A DNA stretch of 64,000 bases from JABDIY01 sp963803875 (lineage in GTDB: Bacteria > Actinomycetota > Acidimicrobiia > Acidimicrobiales > SZUA-35): the NCBI GenBank assembly GCA_963803875.1, contig CAWDOA010000017.1:41684-105683 (forward strand), written 5' to 3'. The translations under genes and the position numbers were made by a program. Under the pieces are notes generated by a model that saw only the letters and a list, made by a program, of their open reading frames with translations, did no database searches and was not told the DNA's origin. Each line of letters opens with the position of its first letter. Position 1 is the first letter of the stretch. Of this stretch, positions 9,070 to 18,889 are shown piece after piece.

Positions 9070-10012
9070 GTGGCCAGGATCGTCGTCACCGGAGGCGCCG
9101 GCTTCCTCGGATCAAATCTATGCCGGAGCCTGCTAGATCGTGGTGACGAGGTGGTATGTCTCGACAACTTCGTGACCAGCTCGGAGGAGAACATCGAGGG
9201 ACTCTTCGGCCGTCAGGGTTTCTCGTTCTCCAATCAGGACGTGACGAACCACATCTGGGTGCCGGGTCCGGTGGATACCATCATGCATCTTGCCTCGCCG
9301 GCATCACCCATCGATTTCGAGAAGATCCCGATTCAGATCATGAAGGTGGGCAGCCTCGGAACCCACAACTGCCTGGGATTGGCCCGTGCCAAGGGGGCGA
9401 CGTTCCATCTCAACTCCACCAGTGAGGTCTATGGCGACCCGTTGGTCCATCCTCAACCAGAGACGTATTGGGGCAATGTCAATCCCAATGGACCTCGGAG
9501 TGTGTACGACGAAGCCAAACGATTTGCCGAGGCGCTGACACTTGCGTACGAGGCCACAACACGATATCGACGTGCGGATCGTCCGCACATTCAACACCTA
9601 CGGTCCGCTGATGCGGCCCGACGATGGTCGGGTGGTGTCGAACTTCATCACCCAGGCGTTGCGGGGTGAGCCGCTGACGATTTACGGCGATGGCACTCAG
9701 ACCCGCAGCTTCTGTTATGTGACCGATCAGATCGAAGGACAGTTGGCGCTGCTGGACAGTGGCTACACCCAACCGGTCAACATCGGCAGCGATGTCGAGT
9801 TCACGATGCTCGAACTGGCCGAGCATGTGGTGGACATCACCAACAGTTCGGCCGGCATCGTGCATCAACCGTTGCCCCAAGACGATCCCACCCAACGTAA
9901 GCCCGACCTCACGGTCGCCAAGCGTGAACTCGGATGGTCACCCAAAGTGCCTCTCCGGCAGGGGCTCGAACTCACCAGCGCATACTTCGCCGAGAAACTC
10001 GGTCTCACCTAG
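9070..10012 (+). CDS. uxs: UDP-glucuronate decarboxylase, apparent +1 break near 9556
   Basis: A short-chain dehydrogenase/epimerase of about 313 residues starting two bases after ugd. The Rossmann motif TGGAGFLGSNL is at residues 7-17. The catalytic STSEVYGDP and YDEAKRFAEAL (Tyr-x3-Lys) match UXS enzymes. At about 9556 one extra base moves the coding frame. Skipping it restores AYEA-QHDIDVRIVRTFN, RMRPDDGRVVSNF-like sequence and the normal C-terminus to 10012. The extended-SDR motifs and the ugd neighbour support decarboxylation of UDP-glucuronate to UDP-xylose. The break is probably a sequencing error; if real, it would inactivate the enzyme. Confidence 0.85.
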
Positions 10013-10102
10013 CCGACCTTGGGCCCGCATTGGGCACAGAACTGAGCAAGGCTCCACGATTGGCAGGCTCAGGCCCGATGATGGCAAGTAGCATCGAAGC
10101 TG

Positions 10103-11185
10103 ATGAGGGTTGCCGTTACCGTTGAACAATTCTGGCATCCGGTTCCGGGTGGCACCGCCCGGGCCACCCACAAGACGGTACGTGCGCTTCAGCGGGCTGG
10201 ACAAGCTGATCTCGTCGGCGTCGCTGCGGCTCATCCCGACGCCATGGAGGGGAGCGAACTGACGATCCCGGTAGTCCACAGCCGACTCAAGCGCCCGCTT
10301 CTGTACGAGTCGTGGCTACGGCTGAACCGTCCCAGGATTCAACCGATGGTCGACGGTTGTGATCTCATTTGGGCCTCGGCCATGGTGCCTCCACCAAGGG
10401 GCAACTCGGCGATGATCACCACTGTCCACGATCTCGAATTCCTCGATCACCCGGAGTGGCATACCAACCGAGGGCGTAGCTTCTTTCCACGGGCATTCGC
10501 TGCGGCTGTCGATCGTTCCGACGTGATCGCCTGTCCATCTCGAACCGTGGCCGATCGCTGCGTGCGCGCCGGCGTATCGGCGGATCGCATCCGTGTCATT
10601 CCCTGGGGGGTGTCTCCGAAACGAGTCGATGCTGTAGAGGTCGCTGAGATCCGGGCCCACTACGACCTTCCCGAGACGTTCGTTCTCTGGGTCGGAACGA
10701 GCGAACCTCGCAAGAACCTCGATGGATTGGCACAGGCGATGCAGAAGCTGGACGTGCCGATCGCAGTGGTCGGCCCTGACGGCTGGAATCTGAAGGCCGA
10801 GGATGTGCTGAATCCGCTGGGTGAGCGATGTCATCGCCTGGGCAAGGTGCCCGATCGCGACCTGCACGGTCTGTACGCAGCTGCGTCAGTCTTTGCGTTT
10901 CCTTCTCATGCCGAAGGGTTCGGGCTTCCCGTGCTCGAAGCGATGGCGCAGGGAACGCCCGTGGTCACGTCGAGGCGAACTGCCACCGAAGAAGCGGCTG
11001 GTGGCGCAGCGCTGTTGGTGGACCCGTCGAACCCCGATGAGATCGCTGATGCGCTCACCGGGATCCTGGCCGATGAGGTGATGGCAGCTCGTCTCACCGC
11101 CCTCGGACTGGATCGCGCCCACGAGATGAGCTGGGACGCCACCGCGGCCGGATACGGAGCAGCGTTCGCCGACGCGGTCGGCTAG
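10103..11185 (+). CDS. glycosyltransferase family 4 protein
   Basis: A 360-residue GT-B enzyme. The N-terminal half has a Gly-rich donor-domain start (PVPGGTARATHKTVRAL). The C-terminal half has the retaining GT4 signature: LWVGTSEPRKNLDGL for the phosphate loop and PSHAEGFGLPVLEAMA, with the E-x7-E nucleotide-sugar motif. It acts at the cytoplasmic membrane face, adding a sugar to a lipid-linked glycan. It is followed 12 bp later by a second GT4, and the whole block looks like one envelope-polysaccharide operon. Confidence 0.9.
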   Translation: MRVAVTVEQFWHPVPGGTARATHKTVRALQRAGQADLVGVAAAHPDAMEGSELTIPVVHSRLKRPLLYESWLRLNRPRIQPMVDGCDLIWASAMVPPPRGNSAMITTVHDLEFLDHPEWHTNRGRSFFPRAFAAAVDRSDVIACPSRTVADRCVRAGVSADRIRVIPWGVSPKRVDAVEVAEIRAHYDLPETFVLWVGTSEPRKNLDGLAQAMQKLDVPIAVVGPDGWNLKAEDVLNPLGERCHRLGKVPDRDLHGLYAAASVFAFPSHAEGFGLPVLEAMAQGTPVVTSRRTATEEAAGGAALLVDPSNPDEIADALTGILADEVMAARLTALGLDRAHEMSWDATAAGYGAAFADAVG

Positions 11186-11197
11186 GACCGGCACCCG

Positions 11198-12311
11198 ATG
11201 GAAACGGTTGGCGTCAACTTGTTGTGGCTCGATCCGGGTGTGGTCGGCGGAAGCGAGGAGTACACGCTGAGTTTGCTTCGAGCTGTCCATGAATTGGATC
11301 CTCTGGATCTCGAACTTCGACTCTTCGTCCAGAAATCGTTGTGTGATCACCATCCCGATCTCGAGAAGCGGTTCGAGATCTTGACCGCACCACGCTTGCC
11401 AGGGGGCAAGGCCGGTCGGGTCGTCACCGAACACACATGGCTTTCTCGTCAGAGCGCTGCGGTGTCCCTCGTGCACCACGCCGGGGGCCTGATCCCCGCT
11501 GGATCCCCATCGAGACCGATGCTGACGATCCTGGACCTTCAGCCACTCGATATGCCCGAGAATTTCGGGGTAGTGAAGCGGAACTGGCTAGGACGGATGA
11601 TTCCGCGATCCATCGAATCTGCGTCGGCGATTGTGACGCCGAGCCGTTTCACGGCGTCCAGGGTCACCGAACTCTTTGGTGTGGCTCGAGACCGGATCCA
11701 CGTGGTGCCGTTTGGATTGGAGTCAACGACACGACCAACGAGCCCGCCTCCCGGAGATGGTCCTGTCTTCCTGTATCCAGCCATTGCCTATCCTCACAAG
11801 CGCCACGCCGATCTCATCGAGGCATTCTCGCTTGTGCGGGTCGAGCACTCCGACGCTCGCCTGATCCTCACCGGTGGAGAGGGGCCCCTAACGGCCGATC
11901 TTCGCGCCCAGATAGAGGCTGAAGGACTGGAGAGCGCAATTTCGATAACAGGCCGGATTCGAGCGCGACGAACTCCTGTCACTGATGGGTTCGGTGACCG
12001 CTGTGGTCATACCGTCCGAGTACGAGGGGTTTGGTCTTCCCGCGCTCGAGGCCATGAGCCTCGGTACCCCGGTGATCGTGGCGGATGCAGGCTCCTCTCC
12101 CGAGGTCGTAGGCGATGCCGGAATCGTTGTACCCCCCAGGCAGCCTGCTGTGTTGGCACGTGCGATGGGTTCGTTGATAGTCGACCCCCACGCTCGAAAA
12201 CGGTTGAGCGAAGCGGGATTGGTTCGGGCTGCGACGTTCGAGTGGAAGAGGTCGGGGCAAGCGTTGATTTCGGCCTACCGTGACGCTCTTGCTTACATCC
12301 AGAACACATGA
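11198..12311 (+). CDS. glycosyltransferase family 4 protein, apparent +1 break near 11960
   Basis: About 370 residues when the frame break is repaired. The first part reads as a GT-B acceptor domain and the start of the donor domain (VFLYPAIAYPHKRHADLIEAF). At about 11960 one extra base shifts the frame; the continuation reads ERDELLSLMGSVTAVVIPSE followed by YEGFGLPALEAM, the E-x7-E motif of GT4 enzymes, ending at 12311. The donor sugar is unknown. It sits between two other glycosyltransferases. Confidence 0.83.
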
Positions 12312-12320
12312 TGCTTTCTG

Positions 12321-13544
12321 ATGCGGATTCTTGTTCTTTGCCCACATTTCGCCCCTGATCTGCACGCAGCCACCGGCGAGGTCATGACCGAGTTGGTTCG
12401 GTCTCTGACCGACCGCGGCCACATGGTTGATGTTGTCACCTCGTTGCCGTGGTATCGGGATCATGATGTGGAGCCGGAGTGGAGGGGCCGACCGGTCAGA
12501 TCCGAGAGCACTGATTTCGGATCGGTGACGAGGGTCTGGCCGTTTCCAACCGACAAAGGCAGTGTTGTCTCGAGATCGCTCGCCTTCGCCGCCCAAACGG
12601 CCCTCTCGCTTCTGGTGGCTCTGCCAAAGCAACGACCCGACATCGTGCTGGCGATGTCGCCCCCGATCTTCTTCGGCAGCGCGGGACGACTTCTGGCCCG
12701 AAGATTCAAGGTCCCGTTCGTCTTCAACGTGCAAGACATCTTTCCCGATGTCGCGGTCGAACTCGGCATGTTGACCAACGAGCGGGCGATCAAGGTCGCA
12801 CGGCGATTGGAACGGTCGCTCTACGACAGCGCCGACGCGGTCACGGTTCTGAGTGAAGACCAGGCTCGCAACGTACGGGCGAAGATGGTGAAACCGGAGA
12901 ACGTACAGATCATCCCGAATTTCGTGGACACCAGCCGGGTGAGAGTGGTGGATCGGATGACTGAGTACCGGGGGCGTCACGGTATCGATGACGAACTTGT
13001 CGTCATGTACTCGGGCAATGTCGGCTTCAGCCAGAGTTTTCACTTGGTCGAGGCGGCCGCGGTCCATTTCGCTGACAGGTCCGATGTCCGATTCGTCATC
13101 AACGGTGAGGGCGCTGCCCGCGCCGATGTCGACCGCTGGGCCCAACCCATGCCGAATGTGATTGTTTCGGACTTCGCCCCGCGAGAAGCGGTCTCCGATG
13201 TTCTCGGTACCGCCGACATTCACCTGATCCTCCTGAGCGCCGGGCTGGCCCAGTCCAGTACGCCGAGCAAGCTGTATGGAATTCTGGCGGCAGGGCGACC
13301 GGTCTTGGCCTCCATTGATCTCGGCAGTGATGCTGACCAGGTGATACACCGGTCCGGAGCCGGACTCACCGTGCCCCCAGATGACCCCTCGGCCTTCATC
13401 GAGGCCCTTGATGAACTGCTCTCTGATCGAGCCCACTTGGAGGAACTGGGTCGCAGGGCCCAGGAGTTCGTGGGTCAACTGCTCACCCCTGACCAGCAAG
13501 CACAGGCCTATGAGCGTCTATTTGTCCAGCTGGGATCGATGTAG
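12321..13544 (+). CDS. WbuB-like glycosyltransferase (GT4)
   Basis: A 407-residue GT-B enzyme. The N-terminus MRILVLCPHFAPDLHAATGE and the internal motifs (MSPPIFFGSAG, FNVQDIFPDVAVELG, YSGNVGFSQSF, STPSKLYGILAAGRPVLA) match the WbuB/WcaL group of fucosamine- and other amino-sugar transferases. The C-terminal motif differs from the E-x7-E of the two preceding transferases, as is usual in this subgroup. The start is 9 bases after the previous gene. It likely adds a sugar to the same lipid-linked polymer. Confidence 0.88.
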   Translation: MRILVLCPHFAPDLHAATGEVMTELVRSLTDRGHMVDVVTSLPWYRDHDVEPEWRGRPVRSESTDFGSVTRVWPFPTDKGSVVSRSLAFAAQTALSLLVALPKQRPDIVLAMSPPIFFGSAGRLLARRFKVPFVFNVQDIFPDVAVELGMLTNERAIKVARRLERSLYDSADAVTVLSEDQARNVRAKMVKPENVQIIPNFVDTSRVRVVDRMTEYRGRHGIDDELVVMYSGNVGFSQSFHLVEAAAVHFADRSDVRFVINGEGAARADVDRWAQPMPNVIVSDFAPREAVSDVLGTADIHLILLSAGLAQSSTPSKLYGILAAGRPVLASIDLGSDADQVIHRSGAGLTVPPDDPSAFIEALDELLSDRAHLEELGRRAQEFVGQLLTPDQQAQAYERLFVQLGSM

Positions 13545-13590
13545 CCTGAGAACACTCTCACCCGCCGGCAACATGTAAAGGCAGTCTTCA

Positions 13591-14596
13591 ATCCGCGCAG
13601 TGATCCTCGTAGGCGGATTCGGCACACGACTCCGACCGCTCACCCTGTCGGCGCCGAAGCAGATGCTTCCTGTCAACGGTCTCACGATGCTCGAGCGGGT
13701 GGTTATGAACCTGGCTCGTGGTGGGGTCACCGAAGCGGTACTTGCGCTCGGCTACCTGCCCGAAGTCTTCCAGGACGAGTTCCCAACCGGCGAGATCGCA
13801 GGCGTCGAAATGCACTATGCGGTGGAGCCCGAACCGCTCGACACCGGTGGTGCCATCGGCTTTGCCGCTCGATTTGCCGGGTTCACCGACCAGACGTTCA
13901 TCGCTCTGAACGGAGATGTGATCAACGATCTCGATATCGCAGCACTCGTAGCGCAACATCGCGCCTTTGGTGGAGAAGGAACCATACATCTCACGCCGGT
14001 TGATGACCCGTCGCGCTTCGGTGTCGTTCCCATACATGCCGATGGACGAGTGGAAGCGTTCATCGAGAAACCGCCGGCTGACGAAGCACCCACCAACTGG
14101 ATCAACGCCGGTACCTACGTTCTCGAGCCGTCTGTACTCGACCGGATCCCGGAAGGGGAAAAGGTCGAGCATCGAACGGGCTGTCTTCCCGGCCATGGTC
14201 ACCGACGGCTCGTTGTTCGCCGTTCAAGAGGCTGGCTACTGGGTCGATGCGGGAACTCCGGAGAGCTACCTCAAGGTCGCTCTCGATCTGGTGAACGGCG
14301 TCCGCAGCACAGAACCGGCGATCGCCGCAGACACCATCATTCACGACGGCGCAATCGTGGAGAACTCCATCGTCGAGTCGGGTGTCGTCGTCGATGCCGG
14401 TGCAACTGTGCGGGGCTCGATGATCCACCGCGGGGCACGGATCGGTTCCGATGCGCAGATCATCGACTCCATCGTCGGACCGAATGCGCTCATCGGCACA
14501 GCTGCAAGGTTGTCGGACCTCACCGTTGTCGGTGACTCCGAAACCGTAGAAGCGCACTCCGCTCATGTCGCGGCGAGGATCCCGAGCGACAATTAG
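13591..14596 (+). CDS. NDP-sugar (mannose-1-phosphate-type) nucleotidyltransferase, apparent +1 break near 14167
   Basis: About 330 residues. The nucleotidyltransferase signature VGGFGTRLRPLTLSAPKQM is at the N-terminus, with later motifs DTGGAIGFAARF, LNGDV and VEAFIEKP. At about 14167 one base must be skipped; then SIERAVFPAM, QEAGYWVDAGTPESYL and a left-handed beta-helix of hexapeptide repeats follow to 14596. The first ATG/GTG codon is GTG 13600. Reading from ATC 13591 would restore the canonical MRAVILVGG-type N-terminus, so either a non-canonical start or a base error is possible. It supplies an activated sugar (GDP-mannose or similar) to the glycosyltransferases. Confidence 0.82.
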
Positions 14597-14646
14597 GGGC
14601 TCGACGCCACTTTGCGTCCGCTGCGTTTTGCCGAAAGAATCGGCTG

Positions 14647-15435
14647 ATGGACTTTGAAACGATCCTGTACAGCGTTGCCGACAGTGTTGCCCACATCAGG
14701 TTGAACAACCCGGAGGGTGCCAATGCGGTCACTCCGCTGTTCTCCCGCGAGTTCCGGGCGGCGATGCTCGAGGCACACGTGGACGATGAGGTTCGAGCTG
14801 TCTGTGTCACCGCCGAAGGAAAGGTCTTCTGCGCTGGAGGTGATCTGAAGTTGTTCGCAGCTGAAGGTGAGAACGTCGGTCGCGTGGCTTCTGACATGCT
14901 CACCGACTATCACGGTGCGCTCTACCGCATGAACGCGATGCCGAAACCCGTGGTGGCCGGTGTCGGCGGCGCAGCCGGCGGGGCCGGAATGTCGTTGGTC
15001 TGCGCCTTCGATCTGGTCGTGGCGGCCGAGAACGCGAAATTCATCATGGCCTACACCAAGGCCGGTGTTACCCCCGATGGCACCAGCACGTACTTCTTGG
15101 CCAGGCATGTGGGCGTGCGTCGGGCTTTGGACCTTGTCCTGAACAATCGCATGCTGAGCGCCCAGGAGGCCGAACAGTGGGGCCTCGTCAACCGGGTCGT
15201 TCCCAAGGGTGAGGCCGATTCAGCGGCGTTGGCGATGGCAGGAGAACTGGCCGCTGGACCCGGTTACGCACTGGGCCATGCAAAGAAGCTCGTCTATGCC
15301 GGCTTCGAGAGCACACTTCCCGAGGCGGGCGAGCGGGAGGCGGAGGTATTCCTGGCTGCATCCATGCACCCCGACGGGCTCGAGGGTATCGCCGCATTTG
15401 CGTCTAAACGGGCGCCCGAGTTCAACCGGAAGTAA
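14647..15435 (+). CDS. enoyl-CoA hydratase/isomerase family protein
   Basis: A 262-residue crotonase-fold protein. Oxyanion-hole motifs are visible: VFCAGGDLKLF near residue 62 and GVGGAAGGAGMSLVCAFDLV near residue 105. In place of the usual catalytic Glu pair there is KAGVTPDGTSTYFLARHVG, which has Asp rather than Glu at the second acid position, so the exact reaction (hydratase, isomerase or other) is open. It is transcribed on the plus strand and is followed by a hypothetical gene 9 bases later. Confidence 0.88.
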   Translation: MDFETILYSVADSVAHIRLNNPEGANAVTPLFSREFRAAMLEAHVDDEVRAVCVTAEGKVFCAGGDLKLFAAEGENVGRVASDMLTDYHGALYRMNAMPKPVVAGVGGAAGGAGMSLVCAFDLVVAAENAKFIMAYTKAGVTPDGTSTYFLARHVGVRRALDLVLNNRMLSAQEAEQWGLVNRVVPKGEADSAALAMAGELAAGPGYALGHAKKLVYAGFESTLPEAGEREAEVFLAASMHPDGLEGIAAFASKRAPEFNRK

Positions 15436-15444
15436 CGTCGTTTC

Positions 15445-16935
15445 ATGGTCCGCGCCTCCCAGTCTGAGTCCGTTGGTATTGCGGTACCCCTCGATGATGC
15501 CGGTCGCCGAGCTACGACGGCATTTGCCAAGACCGTCCTGGCCGAGGCGATCGGTGAGTCGAATCTGGCGGCTGCGGCTGCGGTTCGTGCTGAATCCGAG
15601 TGGCGGAAGCACTATCACCGGCACTTCGTTGCCGCCTCAGAAGCCGGGATCGCCAGCCCGGCTGATGCAAGGGGAATCGCTCCGCGAGGACTGGCGGCGG
15701 TGTCGGGTTCGCTGCGTTTCGTGCGCAACGGCGACGATCAACCTCTCCATGCGGTGATGACCGGTCGGGCCACGAATCCGCCCCTCGACACCCAGGTCAT
15801 CCCAGGCACGCCGGGCCCGGTTCCGCGATTCACAGTTCCATACCGAGGTATCGACCTGGGTGGCGACGACCTCCGAGGCCAATTGGAACGGTGGGTTGCA
15901 GCCGGTGTCATCGAAGTGAGCGCCGCATCCGGATTGGAAGAGGTACTCGACAATCCCGACTGGCTCGATCTCTCCGATCTGACATTCGTCGTAATGGGCG
16001 CCGGAGCTGAGCTGGGCCCGTATCCAGCGCTCATGGGACTGGGGGCCAGGGTCGCTGCGGTCGATCTCCCCGTCGACAAGATTTGGAACCGGCTCACCGC
16101 TCGGGCCGGTGAACGCAGTACGTTGCTCTACCCGGTCAGAGACGGACAACCGGGAGCAGATCTCACCTCAGATCTGCCGGAGATCCGTGATTGGATCGAC
16201 GCCCTCGAGGGGCCGATCGTCCTCGGCGGATATGCCTACGCCGATGGCGAAGCGCACCTCCGTGTGTCTGCCGCTCAAGATGCCCTCATCGCTCATGCTC
16301 TGCAGAAGCGCACGCCGGGGTCGGTGGTAGTTGCCCATTTGCTGACGCCCACCGACTGTTACGCAGTATCCGAACACACCGCCGAAGCCGCACGACGGGC
16401 CTGGGCCCGCCGACCAAAGAGCCTTCGCATGGCTCAGGCCGTGGCCCGGACAGTGTCGGGTGGTCGCCTCTTCCAGCAGGCCATCACCGATTGCATCGAC
16501 GGCAAGGAGGGGTATCGATCGGCGGTATTCGACACGCTCGTGACTCAACAGGGACCGAACTACGCACTGGCCAAACGGATTCAAGAATGGCGGGCGGTTG
16601 ATTCACGAGCCCGCGGCGCCCGTGTTTCGGCCAATGTGTCGCCGAGCAGCACCACTCGATCGGTCACGAAGAACAAAGCGCTGGCCGCTGCCTATCGCGG
16701 TGCTGGAATGTTCAACATCGAAGTGTTCGAACCCGACACCACGAACGCGTTGATGGCGCTCATGCTGATCCGTGATCTTCGAACAACCACGGGCCCGGCC
16801 GACCCCTTTGTGACACTCTCCAACCCGCTGCAGATTCTCAGCGATGCTGCATGTCACGGTGGGCTGTGGCGCAGCCCCTACACAACCCGGACCGCACTTC
16901 CTCTCGCCGCAGTTCGGGGATTTTTACCGAGGTAG
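15445..16935 (+). CDS. hypothetical protein with Rossmann-like segment
   Basis: A 496-residue soluble protein I cannot assign to a named family. A nucleotide-binding-like strand-loop is seen at about residues 185-210 (TFVVMGAGAELGPYPALMGLG followed by an acidic strand end). No membrane helix or signal peptide is apparent. The C-terminus ends in Arg-rich sequence at 16935 and overlaps by 12 bases the convergent isochorismatase gene. It follows the crotonase gene closely, so it may share its transcript. An NAD(P)-dependent enzyme is a guess from the Rossmann-like stretch only. Confidence 0.6.
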   Translation: MVRASQSESVGIAVPLDDAGRRATTAFAKTVLAEAIGESNLAAAAAVRAESEWRKHYHRHFVAASEAGIASPADARGIAPRGLAAVSGSLRFVRNGDDQPLHAVMTGRATNPPLDTQVIPGTPGPVPRFTVPYRGIDLGGDDLRGQLERWVAAGVIEVSAASGLEEVLDNPDWLDLSDLTFVVMGAGAELGPYPALMGLGARVAAVDLPVDKIWNRLTARAGERSTLLYPVRDGQPGADLTSDLPEIRDWIDALEGPIVLGGYAYADGEAHLRVSAAQDALIAHALQKRTPGSVVVAHLLTPTDCYAVSEHTAEAARRAWARRPKSLRMAQAVARTVSGGRLFQQAITDCIDGKEGYRSAVFDTLVTQQGPNYALAKRIQEWRAVDSRARGARVSANVSPSSTTRSVTKNKALAAAYRGAGMFNIEVFEPDTTNALMALMLIRDLRTTTGPADPFVTLSNPLQILSDAACHGGLWRSPYTTRTALPLAAVRGFLPR

Positions 16936-17487
16936 GTTCGAGAAGTCCACTTCGGAGGTTGGTACGACTTCGCTTGTGCGTCCCGGTGATGTTTGCGAGG
17001 CCCATATCGAGTTGGTGTGAGCGATCAGTCCGGCGCCATTTGGCATGCCGGACGGCGATGACTCGTCGGTGGTGTGGGCGTCAGCAACCAACACGGTGTC
17101 GTAGCCCCTCACGTGGGCTCCATGGAGGGTCCAGCGCACGCAGAAATCGGTCTGTGCGCCTGTCATCACAAGCCGACCAACGTTGCGGCTGGCCAGTTCA
17201 TCCTCCAGCGTTGTGCCTTCGAAGGAATCTCGGACGGTCTTGCGTACGTGAGGCTCGGAGGCGAGCGGAGTCAGTTCAGGCACGATCCGCCATTCGTTCG
17301 AATCGAGCGGCAGCCCGTCGTCATCGTGCTGCACCCAGATGACCGGGACGCCAGCGCCTCTTGCCTCGTCGACCAGCGCCTTGATGTTGGTGACGACGAC
17401 ATCGCGATCGTGGGCGGCCGCCATCACATCGTTCTGAACATCGATCACGAGTAGGGCGGTGTTGGGTCGATCCGTGAGCACTGTCAT
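16924..17487 (-). CDS. isochorismatase-family cysteine hydrolase
   Basis: About 187 residues from ATG 17487. The catalytic triad of the family is visible: Asp in LLVIDVQNDVM near residue 14, Lys in VRKTVRDSF, and the nucleophile Cys in GAQTDFCVRWTLHGA near residue 115. Family members hydrolyse amides such as nicotinamide, or cleave isochorismate or N-carbamoyl compounds; substrate is not predictable here. A second Met further upstream would add a short basic tail not typical of the family, so I chose 17487. Confidence 0.85.
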   Translation of the reverse strand: MTVLTDRPNTALLVIDVQNDVMAAAHDRDVVVTNIKALVDEARGAGVPVIWVQHDDDGLPLDSNEWRIVPELTPLASEPHVRKTVRDSFEGTTLEDELASRNVGRLVMTGAQTDFCVRWTLHGAHVRGYDTVLVADAHTTDESSPSGMPNGAGLIAHTNSIWASQTSPGRTSEVVPTSEVDFSNLPR

Positions 17488-17571
17488 CCACATCATGATG
17501 CCGCACCTGCGAGTGCCCCGCACAGGGCGGGGTGAACGTTGGTTGGCGTCATGTGGGTTATGACCCTGGTT

Positions 17572-18858
17572 CTATTCGAGCTGAGCAACCAGCGGGCCGT
17601 CGTCGAAGATGCTGGCTCGGACACCCTTGGGTTTCGGATCGTTTCGGTGTTTGTAACGGTGGTGTAGCGGGCAGAGAAGTTGGCCGTTGCGGATGAGGGT
17701 CGGTCCGGCCTGGATCCAGGCGATCACGTGGTCGGTGTCGCAGAGCCGGGCAGTCGTGCTACAGCCGGGATGTTGGCAGTGGTGATCACGGAGCCGTATC
17801 AGCCGTCTCTGGATGGTGGTGAAGTGGCGGCCGGCGGGGCTGTCGCCGGCGATGTTTCCGTTGTGATCGAGTCGGTGGCGTCGTACCCGGGCTGTGGTGG
17901 TGGCCAGCTTTTGGGTGATGGCAGGTGGAATGAGGGTGCCTCGGGTTGTGCGGGGGTAGCAGCGGGCACTGAACCCTGGGTCTCCGTGAACCCGTATCCG
18001 GCTGACACCTCTGGTTCGGTCGGTGTTGGTGGGTGTGTCGCCTGCGCCGGGTTCGGCGGTCCCGCCGGTTGGGTCGAGGATTTCGAGGTGGGCTCGATAT
18101 TTGCCGTCGGGATTCAGTACCAGGTCCACCAGGGCATCCATTGCTGTGGCCGAGCGGTACCGGTCGGGGTGTTCGGCTTTGATCGGCTCGGACCGGTCCA
18201 GCACGGTTTGTGCGAAGGGTTCGGCATGGAGGGCGCCGATGGTGCCGGTGAGGTGGAGGTTGCCGTTGAGGTCGTACTGGAGGAGCAGATGTTGTTGGGC
18301 TTGAGCTCTGATGAATTCGTCGAGGTGTTCATCAGGATCCGAGACCGCTTCCCACTCGGCGAGGTAGTCCTTGAACTCCTCTGGGGTACACATCGCGGCG
18401 AGCTCCGCCAGGTGATGTTCGGCCGACTTGAACTGGTCGGAGTTCACCGATCGCCACACTGGCTGCACGAGATCGATGTGGGCCATGGTGATCTCGCCCT
18501 TCATCAACGCTTGATGGAAGTGGGGGAGACGCTCCGATGCAAAACCGGCTCGGCGCAGCTGGCGAGCCCTGGCCCGTGACACGCGACAGGTGGAGGTGAG
18601 CAGCGGCGTCATCGACTTTGCCCCCTTGGTGAGGGCGCAAGTGTTGCGCTCTCCGAAAGCAACAAACCGACCCGCTACCGCCGCAGCTTGTTCGGTGTTG
18701 GCAACCAGGTCGGTGATCAGATCGGCGATCTCGGCCCGGGAGAGGCTGGAGTTGTCGAGCGTTGCGATGTCACGCAGTCGCTCCGACACCGCCAGAAGCT
18801 GTTGCCGCTCGTCGGCCAAATGGCCGCCATCGGATTCGATCTCCGCCGAGAACTTCAT
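17572..18858 (-). CDS. DUF222 / 13E12-type HNH endonuclease-like protein
   Basis: A 428-residue protein from ATG 18858. The long helical N-terminal region matches the DUF222 (REP13E12-type) domain. The C-terminus carries an HNH motif (RDHHCQHPGCSTTARLCDTDH, then NGQLLCPLHHRYKH) with two Cys pairs for zinc. Actinobacteria often carry many near-identical copies; in some genomes these are linked to prophage attachment sites. A 10-bp palindrome (CCCCTAGGGG) lies 12 bases upstream of its start. Only one copy is present in this window. Confidence 0.88.
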   Translation of the reverse strand: MKFSAEIESDGGHLADERQQLLAVSERLRDIATLDNSSLSRAEIADLITDLVANTEQAAAVAGRFVAFGERNTCALTKGAKSMTPLLTSTCRVSRARARQLRRAGFASERLPHFHQALMKGEITMAHIDLVQPVWRSVNSDQFKSAEHHLAELAAMCTPEEFKDYLAEWEAVSDPDEHLDEFIRAQAQQHLLLQYDLNGNLHLTGTIGALHAEPFAQTVLDRSEPIKAEHPDRYRSATAMDALVDLVLNPDGKYRAHLEILDPTGGTAEPGAGDTPTNTDRTRGVSRIRVHGDPGFSARCYPRTTRGTLIPPAITQKLATTTARVRRHRLDHNGNIAGDSPAGRHFTTIQRRLIRLRDHHCQHPGCSTTARLCDTDHVIAWIQAGPTLIRNGQLLCPLHHRYKHRNDPKPKGVRASIFDDGPLVAQLE

Positions 18859-18889
18859 ACCCGTATTATCCCCTAGGGGTGTGACACAG

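Noticed and set aside
17680..18579. Long plus-strand reading frame opposite the HNH gene
   Set aside because: It is the antisense shadow of the well-supported DUF222-HNH gene and has no recognisable domain.
18870..18879. CCCCTAGGGG palindrome upstream of the HNH gene as an attachment or regulatory site
   Set aside because: Ten bases of simple GC-rich palindrome with no flanking repeat; too short to call.
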